Source: an uncultured Bacteroidales bacterium (GTDB taxonomy: Bacteria > Bacteroidota > Bacteroidia > Bacteroidales > UBA932). Taken from it: 64,000 bases of DNA. The stretch lies in the NCBI GenBank assembly GCA_947168065.1, contig CAMVKH010000001.1:186001-250000 (forward strand), given 5' to 3'. Made by a program: the position numbers and the translations under genes. Shown here piece by piece: positions 54,683 through 61,601 of this stretch. The notes beneath the pieces were generated by a model, which saw nothing but the letters and a program-made list of their open reading frames with translations, made no database searches and had not been told where the DNA came from. The first letter of the stretch is position 1. Each line of letters opens with the position of its first letter.

Positions 54683-55705
54683 ATGAAACAAGAGATACTC
54701 CATAAATACTTCAACGGCACCGCTTCGGACGACGAGCGGCGGGAAGTCCTTGCCTGGGTGGATGCCTCACCCGCGAACAAGGAGGAATTCCTGCAGCGCG
54801 AAGCCGACTTCGTTTTCGGCAACCTGCCCGACAACGAACCTTCCCAGGCGGCCCGGGCCCAGATCATGCACGTGGTCGAGCCCAAGCGCAAGCGCCTGCG
54901 CATCCTCAGTGCCGTGGCCAGCGCCGCCGCCATCTTTGTCGTCGGCGCCTTTATCTGGGTCCTGCACGACAACAACCGACTCAACAACCAGGTTGCCAGC
55001 CTGACCGCCCAGAACCAGAAGCTCATCGCCATCCCCGAACTCGTCCAGGGCGAATCCGTCCTCAGCTACAAAGTCAATCCGGGCGTCAAAGGCACGATCG
55101 TCCTTCCCGACGGAAGCGAGGTCATCCTCAACAGCGCCAGCACGCTCCGTACACCCGCCCGCTTCGAGAACGGCAAGCGCGTGGTGGAGCTGGAAGGCGA
55201 AGGCTATTTCAAAGTCGAATCGAATCCCGACTGGCCGATGTACGTCCGCACGAGCCGGGGCGTCACCGTCAAGGTCACCGGTACGGAATTCAATCTCTCC
55301 ACGTATAGCGACGATGCCGCCCTCAAGCTGACGCTGGTCCGCGGCAAGGTCTCCCTGCTCGATGAAAAGTCTGAGACAGAAGTCGTTGTCCGGGAGAAGG
55401 AAGAAGTGGTCGTCGGCGCCAGGGCCCAGCTGGAGAAACCCACCCGCAAGACAGCCGACATGAAGCTCAACACCTCCTGGAAAGACGGCTATCTGGTGTT
55501 CGATAACACGCCCATCCGCGAGGTCATCAAGAAAATGGAACGCTGGTACGGCGTCGATATCACCGTAGCCGACGCCAGCGTGATGAACAACACCTTCACC
55601 GCCAGCTTCCGCAGCGAATCCCTCCAGCAGGTCCTCACCCTCCTCGACATCACCTGCAGCATCAAGTCAAAAATAAAGAGCCCCACCGAAGTGGAGCTCA
55701 GATAG
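54683..55705 (+). CDS. FecR-family anti-sigma factor
   Basis: 340 aa, full length. Cytoplasmic sigma-binding part (1-75), membrane helix at about 77-95 (LSAVASAAAIFVVGAFIWVL), FecR periplasmic domain (about 130-235: GTIVLPDGSEVILNSASTLR, GYFKVESN) and a C-terminal DUF4974 domain (about 270-340: VFDNTPIREVIKKME). It would hold the adjacent sigma factor until a TonB/SusC-type receptor signals. It is convergent with the TlpA gene of the SusCD cluster. Confidence 0.92.
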   Translation: MKQEILHKYFNGTASDDERREVLAWVDASPANKEEFLQREADFVFGNLPDNEPSQAARAQIMHVVEPKRKRLRILSAVASAAAIFVVGAFIWVLHDNNRLNNQVASLTAQNQKLIAIPELVQGESVLSYKVNPGVKGTIVLPDGSEVILNSASTLRTPARFENGKRVVELEGEGYFKVESNPDWPMYVRTSRGVTVKVTGTEFNLSTYSDDAALKLTLVRGKVSLLDEKSETEVVVREKEEVVVGARAQLEKPTRKTADMKLNTSWKDGYLVFDNTPIREVIKKMERWYGVDITVADASVMNNTFTASFRSESLQQVLTLLDITCSIKSKIKSPTEVELR

Positions 55706-55737
55706 CAGATCCGCGAATGCGGACTTTTCCGTTCGTC

Positions 55738-55758
55738 ATACCCGGCTCGACCGGGTAT
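55738..55758. repeat. Short palindromic repeat, copy 2, between convergent operons
   Basis: ATACCCGG/CCGGGTAT around a 5-base loop, the counterpart of 48657-48677. It lies between the fecR stop and the converging TlpA gene stop and could act as a two-way terminator, although the T-run is only three bases. Confidence 0.55.
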
Positions 55759-55760
55759 CT

Positions 55761-56984
55761 TTAGAATTTGTTGCCGTACAGGTTCACCAACTGACGATCC
55801 AGACGTGCATCGCGGCAGTTGGTTTCCACGACTTCACCTTCGGGACCGATGAGCACACAATACGGAATACCGTTGAAATTGTAGACCCGGGCAACCTCCC
55901 CGAAGCCGTCCTCGCATCCGAGTTGCGTCCAGGGCATCTGCTCTTCGTCGACTGCCTTTTTCCAGGCATCCAGCTTGTCGTCCATCGAGACACTCACGAT
56001 GTCGAAGCCCTGCGGATGATAGAGCGCATACACTTCTTTGAGATGCGGAATCGAACTGCGGCAAGGGCCACACCACGAAGCCCAGAATTCCAGCAGGGTA
56101 TAATTCCCCTTCCCCAGATATTCGGAAAGCTGATGATGATTGTCCGAAGGATCGATGAGGGTGACATCGGCGAACTGCGACCCGACAGCCGTATTGGCAA
56201 TAACGGCCGCACGTTCAACTACGGCTTTCCCCAGTGGCGTGTCTTTCATCTTTTGGGAGAGCGCAGCCACCAGATTCTCGATTTCGCTCTTACTGAACTT
56301 GTCAAGCGTCTCGGAAAGAGCCATCAAGCCTGCGGCATTGTCCCGGTTACGGGTGATGAAATCCGTCAGGAAAGACCGCACGTCAGCCTTGGCGGCATCC
56401 AGCCTGCCCAATTCGGATACGATGTAATCGATAGTCGCATCTTTCTTATAATAATAGCGCTGGTTGAATTGCTGCGTGATATCCGAAGAAATGCTACTCA
56501 GCCGGCTACTTTCCCGTTGGTACTCCTGGTAAAGGTCGGCCAGGCGGGATCCTGTGACTGTTGCATTCCGATAGTCATAGTTGCCGTAAGCATACAGTTC
56601 GAAGTCACTCGGCAGGCTGTCAACAGCGGCCTCCACCTGGATGTTCCCGCCATCGATCAGCAGCGGAACGACCGGGTGCATAAGTACACCCCGGTCATCG
56701 GCGAGCGCCCTCCTTTCATCAGGAAAGTACTTGAGGATCAGCAGTGTCGGCTCTTCGAGCGTACCGCTGAATGCAAAGCAGCCATCTCGGATGACCGTGC
56801 TGTCGAGGACTTCCGGCTGCCAGCGGCTCTCGGGTTCAATGCTGGCGCGGGTCAGATAAACTGTCTTGCCTTCCACATCGCCGGTAAATCGACCGTCGAT
56901 CTGGTACTTGTGGGTTTCCTGCCCGCAGGCGGAAACAAGCAGGGCGGCCCCCAGGGCCGCCGCTGCGAGTATGTTCGTTCTCAT
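55761..56984 (-). CDS. TlpA-family thioredoxin-like lipoprotein (SusCD cluster, last gene)
   Basis: 407 aa. Lipobox ending at Cys20 (LLVSAC). DUF4369-like N-terminal domain (about 25-130), a helical spacer (140-255) and a redoxin domain (about 270-407) with the active site WCGPC near 306. It should reduce disulfides in the periplasm. It follows a paralogue after 15 bp, so two such reductases are made together from the SusC-SusD operon. Confidence 0.88.
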   Translation of the reverse strand: MRTNILAAAALGAALLVSACGQETHKYQIDGRFTGDVEGKTVYLTRASIEPESRWQPEVLDSTVIRDGCFAFSGTLEEPTLLILKYFPDERRALADDRGVLMHPVVPLLIDGGNIQVEAAVDSLPSDFELYAYGNYDYRNATVTGSRLADLYQEYQRESSRLSSISSDITQQFNQRYYYKKDATIDYIVSELGRLDAAKADVRSFLTDFITRNRDNAAGLMALSETLDKFSKSEIENLVAALSQKMKDTPLGKAVVERAAVIANTAVGSQFADVTLIDPSDNHHQLSEYLGKGNYTLLEFWASWCGPCRSSIPHLKEVYALYHPQGFDIVSVSMDDKLDAWKKAVDEEQMPWTQLGCEDGFGEVARVYNFNGIPYCVLIGPEGEVVETNCRDARLDRQLVNLYGNKF

Positions 56985-56999
56985 ATTCGAGAGATGGGA

Positions 57000-58172
57000 T
57001 TAGTCGAGCAGTTCCGCGAGTTTGGCTTCCAGTTCCTCGTGTTCCATCTTGCCGATGACCTTGCCTTCCTTGTCGAGCAGGAAGTAGGACGGGATATAAT
57101 GGACGCCATAGAGTAAACCGACTCGTGCGGGTTTGTTTTCAATCGGGAATTCGTCGACCACGTGGATCCATGGGGTCTGGTCCTGTTCGATGGCCTTTTT
57201 CCAGGCGGCGTGGTCGGAGTCGTCAGAAACGCCGATAATCTCGAGGCCCTTGGGATGGTACTTCTTGTAGAGTTCCTTCATGGCAGGCATTCCGGCGCGG
57301 CAGGGCTTGCACCAGGATGCCCAGAAATCCACGATGACATACTGGCCGCGGAGCGACGACAGCGTCACAGGCTTGCCGTCCGGGTCGTTCAGCGTGAAAT
57401 CCGGAGCCTGGGCGCCGGGCTGCGTCGCTTTGCGGGCGGCGAGTTCTTCGCGGGCTTCCGCTGCCAGGAAACTGTTGCGGACTTTCTCGCTATACTGATT
57501 GAAGGCTTCTTCAAAATCTTCCGTGCTGGCATCGTTGTAATAGCGGTTGAACATATAGGCCGCAGCCTCGACATCCGGATTCCCGGCGATGACCTTTTTC
57601 GTCTCTTCTTGGAGGGCATCGTAATAGGCCGGAAGCTGTTCGGCGAACTTGCTCTGGATTTCAGCCTGTTTCTGCTGATAGGCGGCCATGTCGGCATAGC
57701 CCATCGACTCCACTTCCTCGACGGCGGCAGCCAGTTCCTTGAGTTCAGGGCGTTGGGCAATGACCGTACGTACATTCTGCATCTGGTTCGCGAATTCGTT
57801 GTTCGGGCCGCCGGTCGTCGTGACATCGTTGAGGATCTTGCCGCCGTATTGCGCATAGTCAACCACCTTGTCCACGTTGACATTCATCGCCAGCGGGCAG
57901 TTTTCGACATAGACATTGGCACGCAGGGGGTCCTCACCGGCAGGGAGCAGGGTAACGGAACCGAGCACAACATCGGGCACCGAGCCCTTGAAAGTGAACT
58001 TGCCCTTGTTCATCGCCACCGTGTCGCTGACTGGCGTTCCATCAGGCAGGTTATAAGCAAGTACAGCCTTGCCGTCGAGATCGCCGGCCTGGCCCTTGAT
58101 GACATAGCCGGGTTGCTTCGTGCAGGCGATGAGAGCGGCCAGGCCGAGGATAAATACAAATATCTTTTTCAT
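57000..58172 (-). CDS. TlpA-family thioredoxin-like lipoprotein (SusCD cluster)
   Basis: 390 aa. Lipobox ending at Cys17 (LAALIAC). DUF4369-like N-terminus, helical middle region (about 120-245) and a C-terminal redoxin domain with WCKPC near 287, in which Lys replaces the common Gly. The difference in the CXXC dipeptide from its neighbour (WCGPC) suggests distinct redox potentials. It is 3 bp after the DsbD-alpha-type gene. Confidence 0.88.
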   Translation of the reverse strand: MKKIFVFILGLAALIACTKQPGYVIKGQAGDLDGKAVLAYNLPDGTPVSDTVAMNKGKFTFKGSVPDVVLGSVTLLPAGEDPLRANVYVENCPLAMNVNVDKVVDYAQYGGKILNDVTTTGGPNNEFANQMQNVRTVIAQRPELKELAAAVEEVESMGYADMAAYQQKQAEIQSKFAEQLPAYYDALQEETKKVIAGNPDVEAAAYMFNRYYNDASTEDFEEAFNQYSEKVRNSFLAAEAREELAARKATQPGAQAPDFTLNDPDGKPVTLSSLRGQYVIVDFWASWCKPCRAGMPAMKELYKKYHPKGLEIIGVSDDSDHAAWKKAIEQDQTPWIHVVDEFPIENKPARVGLLYGVHYIPSYFLLDKEGKVIGKMEHEELEAKLAELLD

Positions 58173-58175
58173 TAT

Positions 58176-60149
58176 TTATAATTTGACGGTAAATGTTTTG
58201 GTTTCGGGGACCAGGCAGGTGTTGTTGTTGCAGCACTGGTAGGTCACCGTGACGGTAGCCTCGCCTTCGCCTTCACCCTTGACGGCCTGACGGAACTCGC
58301 CGGTACCGCGATACACGGTCGTACCGGAAGCATCCAGCAGCTGGGCTTCGGGGACGTAGAGCGGACCGACCTTCTCATAGCCGGCGGGCAGCTCGATCTC
58401 GACGGTTGTCACCACAAAGACTTCATCGGAAGGAACCACGGCGTAGGTGTGGTAGCCCGGATGGATCTTCTGGAAGACCACGATGTCCTTCCCTTTCTCC
58501 GTTTTCACGGCCTCAACCTGGAGGTAGACCGGATTTCGGTCGTCAGTCAGCTGAACGGGAGCACCCGGACGGCCTCCGGCGCGTTTCATAGCCATATAGG
58601 CCTCTTCTTCCTCGGCAAGACGGACACGGTAATCGTTGCCCGGCACATTTTCGAAGGTGTTGACCAGCCAGAGATAGCCGCCACTCTCGGTGAAGAAGAG
58701 TTTGTCGTGATAGCGGTTGTACCAGTCGCGCCACTCTTTCGCAGTTTTGAAACGGCAGAGCGTGTAACGCTTCAGGATGGTCTCGGCAATGTCTTTTTCC
58801 GGATCGTTCTTTTCGAGCATCGAGATGCACTTGTCGAGGATGCGGATGTCGTTGTTCGGAATGCCCAGATAGCGGACCTCGTCGTCGATGGCCAGCTCAT
58901 AGGAGCCTTCCGGACACCAGAACCAGCCGTAATTCTTGTCGTAGTAGTCCTGATACGCCTTTTCGTCGGTACCGAACACGGCATAGAGGCCTTTGCCACG
59001 GTCCTGCTGCAGCAGGAATTCCCGGTAGGTCACCATTTTCTGAGCGGGGAAATTCTCGTAGATGGCGATGTTGGGGTCAACCTTCTCGCCCCGCGCCTTC
59101 TGGTCTTTGATAACAGTCTTCAGACTATCGACCAACTGGTTGAACTGGCGGTTCTGCTCGTTGTAGGCTTCCCACATCGAGCGGCTCATCCGGTTGCGCT
59201 CCATCCCGATATGGTCGCGGGTGGAAACACCGTCGTTGAATTTCCGGGCGATCGGATGCTGTCCGGCAAATTGTTTCATATAGACCACAGCGTTGACAAA
59301 GAGCGCCTTGGCGGTCTCAGTCATATAAGCCGGCGATGCGGCGAAGCCCCAGGTCAGCCAGTTGGCGTGACGACCGATAGCCACGGCATCGATACTCTTG
59401 GCACACTTGCCGCCCGTGATGACTTCCGTTTCCGGAGAATCCAGATAGCCGCCGGGACGGGAAACCATACCGACACGATACGTGTAATTATCTTTCACCT
59501 TATCGGTATAGTTGATGGTCTGCATCAGGAACATCTCGGTCTCGGCAGGAAGCGCCTCACCCATCATCTCCGCGATTTCAGCAGCAGCTGCGGGCGTCGG
59601 TTGCATCGAGGTTTCCAGTTTCACTTTCACAGGGCCCTGGAAGATGGGATGCGAGGCATTCCAGCCGAGGGCAAGGTCTTCCAGGCAGAGGCAGTACCAG
59701 TCGTTCTTCGTGCCGATGCGGCGGCCCATATTCTCGCCGGCTTCGGCGATGGTGATGACCGGCCGGTTGAAGTCGAGCGGGAAATACTGCGGCCTGGCAT
59801 AGCGGATCATACGGCCGTGTTCATCCACATCACGGATGCCCGGCGCAATCTCAGCAGGCGTTCCGTCGATGATGGTTACGTCGTAGTAATCGGACATCGA
59901 GAAATGATAGTCTTTGGCATCGACGACTTTGACCGTCTTGAAATTCTTTTTCAGGAATTTCTCGAAAGCGGCCATACGCTCGGCAGCGCTCTTGGCCACA
60001 ATGGCCGGATCCGGCGGCGTGCCGATCCCGATGGTCTCGATTTCAGGCGAGCCGCCCACGAAGAGCACGCTCACCGCCTGCTTTTTCTGGGCGTTGAGGC
60101 CCAGAAAACAGCAGAACAGCAGGGAAAGGGTAAGAAATAACCTTTTCAT
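58176..60149 (-). CDS. Large exported protein with C-terminal DsbD-alpha-like domain
   Basis: 657 aa. Signal peptide 1-20 (FLGLNA). The N-terminal 290 residues resemble an amidotransferase/ThuA-like alpha-beta fold (VSVLFVGGSP near 27, DYYDVTIIDGTP near 89, FNRPVITIAEAG near 127). A helical middle follows. The C-terminal 110 residues fit the DsbD alpha domain, with YQCCNNNTCLVPE near 640 supplying the cysteine pair that carries electrons. It lies between SusD and two TlpA genes, so it may relay reductant to them or to a bound substrate. The N-terminal call is tentative. Confidence 0.65.
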   Translation of the reverse strand: MKRLFLTLSLLFCCFLGLNAQKKQAVSVLFVGGSPEIETIGIGTPPDPAIVAKSAAERMAAFEKFLKKNFKTVKVVDAKDYHFSMSDYYDVTIIDGTPAEIAPGIRDVDEHGRMIRYARPQYFPLDFNRPVITIAEAGENMGRRIGTKNDWYCLCLEDLALGWNASHPIFQGPVKVKLETSMQPTPAAAAEIAEMMGEALPAETEMFLMQTINYTDKVKDNYTYRVGMVSRPGGYLDSPETEVITGGKCAKSIDAVAIGRHANWLTWGFAASPAYMTETAKALFVNAVVYMKQFAGQHPIARKFNDGVSTRDHIGMERNRMSRSMWEAYNEQNRQFNQLVDSLKTVIKDQKARGEKVDPNIAIYENFPAQKMVTYREFLLQQDRGKGLYAVFGTDEKAYQDYYDKNYGWFWCPEGSYELAIDDEVRYLGIPNNDIRILDKCISMLEKNDPEKDIAETILKRYTLCRFKTAKEWRDWYNRYHDKLFFTESGGYLWLVNTFENVPGNDYRVRLAEEEEAYMAMKRAGGRPGAPVQLTDDRNPVYLQVEAVKTEKGKDIVVFQKIHPGYHTYAVVPSDEVFVVTTVEIELPAGYEKVGPLYVPEAQLLDASGTTVYRGTGEFRQAVKGEGEGEATVTVTYQCCNNNTCLVPETKTFTVKL

Positions 60150-60158
60150 TTCAATAGC

Positions 60159-61589
60159 TTAAAGATTGTTCGGAACGATGTTGGCGTTGTTGCTCATCGC
60201 GTTCTTCGGGAACGGGAAGATCCACATCTTGGAATCCGGCGCCAGGGTATAGGTCTTGCCTACGAGTTCGCGGGTAAAGGTCTCCTTCATATCGTCGAGC
60301 TGGTTCCAGCGCTTGCGGATGATGAAGTTGTACGGCGTGTAAACGAATTCGCCGTGAGACACCTGCTTCAGGTGGGCGATCGCATCAGCCTTCGTGGAAA
60401 CGTTGCCCTGCAGCGGGGCATACATCGCGGGCTCGACGCGTTTCACGCGGACGGCGTCGAGATACTTCATGGCTTCGTCGAAATTGCCTTTGCGGATTTC
60501 GCACTCGGCAATGGTCAGGTACATATGCGGTGTCTTCAGGCCGTACGTGTTCCAGCTGGAGTTCAGGTCGAAAGTCATGAAGCAAGGTACACCTGTCATG
60601 GTTTCGCCGCCCATGAAGTAATCGTACATCATATCCATGCTGGACATACGGGAATACGTAGCATAGCCCGGCTCGAAACGGGTGATGCCTTCCTGGCTGA
60701 CGGCCTCGTAGAAAATGATGTCGTAGGTGTGGAAATAATCCTCTTCCTGCTCGAGCTTGGCCAGATACAGGGAAGGATACTGTCCGCCGATCATATAGCC
60801 GGTGGTGATGGTCGTATGCGCGGCATCCAGGTAATCGGAAACGGTGCTGTTGATGTCAAGCGCCTGCTTGGCGACGGACTCCGCCTCGTCGAATTTCTGC
60901 ATGGCCATCAGCGCCAGTGCTTTGACAGCATACGGGCAAGCCTTGCTCATGCGCATCCGGTTGACATTGTTCAGCGGAAGGGCGTTCAGGGCGATGGCGG
61001 CGTCACAGTCGGCGATAATCTGGTCGTACACCTGGGCAACCGTCCAGACTTCGGTAGGCTCGGAAATGTCCCAATCTTCCAGCAGGATGGGGATGCCCGG
61101 TGTATTGGCGGCGGTAGAAGGATTGTAAGCGGCCGCGAACTTGTTGACCAGGATGTACTGGGCCCAGGCGCGGATGGTATAGGCCTCGGCCTTCAGCTGG
61201 TTCTTTTTGGCCTCGTCTCCCGTTGCGTCGCCGATACGGCTGAGGATCGGGTTGCAGACCCGGCCGATGAAGCCGTACATGGAAGTATAATCGCCGTCGC
61301 TGGCCGTCAGGTCATTGAAAGTCTCGATTTTCGACTCGTCCCAGGTCAGCATGATGGTATAGCGCGACGGCGTCGGCGAAGCCAGTTCGTTGGGAATGTT
61401 GGCATAGCTGATCATATCGCCGCACATCCGTTTCATGTCCGTTGTGGGGCCTTCAAACTCGGCGTTGAGCAGGAGTTCCAGCTCATCGACGGTGGAAAGC
61501 AAGTTCATGCCTTTGGGCTGCAGTTCGGTGAACTCGGCGCAGGAGGCCAGCAGCAGGCAGGTGGTCAGGATAACAAATATCTTTTTCAT
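60159..61589 (-). CDS. SusD/RagB family outer-membrane lipoprotein
   Basis: 476 aa. Lipobox ending at Cys17 (LLLASC). Starts with the usual FTELQPKGMN region and has TPR-like helices (AYTIRAWAQYILVNKFA near 130, AVKALALMAMQKFDEAESVA near 220) and the C-terminal FIIRKRWNQLDDMKETFTRE end region. It forms the lid of the SusC barrel and binds the nutrient. Here the cargo is probably a cysteine-containing peptide or redox-sensitive compound, judging from the DsbD/TlpA neighbours; that is inference. 12 bp follow the SusC stop. Confidence 0.92.
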   Translation of the reverse strand: MKKIFVILTTCLLLASCAEFTELQPKGMNLLSTVDELELLLNAEFEGPTTDMKRMCGDMISYANIPNELASPTPSRYTIMLTWDESKIETFNDLTASDGDYTSMYGFIGRVCNPILSRIGDATGDEAKKNQLKAEAYTIRAWAQYILVNKFAAAYNPSTAANTPGIPILLEDWDISEPTEVWTVAQVYDQIIADCDAAIALNALPLNNVNRMRMSKACPYAVKALALMAMQKFDEAESVAKQALDINSTVSDYLDAAHTTITTGYMIGGQYPSLYLAKLEQEEDYFHTYDIIFYEAVSQEGITRFEPGYATYSRMSSMDMMYDYFMGGETMTGVPCFMTFDLNSSWNTYGLKTPHMYLTIAECEIRKGNFDEAMKYLDAVRVKRVEPAMYAPLQGNVSTKADAIAHLKQVSHGEFVYTPYNFIIRKRWNQLDDMKETFTRELVGKTYTLAPDSKMWIFPFPKNAMSNNANIVPNNL

Positions 61590-61601
61590 AGCTCGGATGT
61601 C

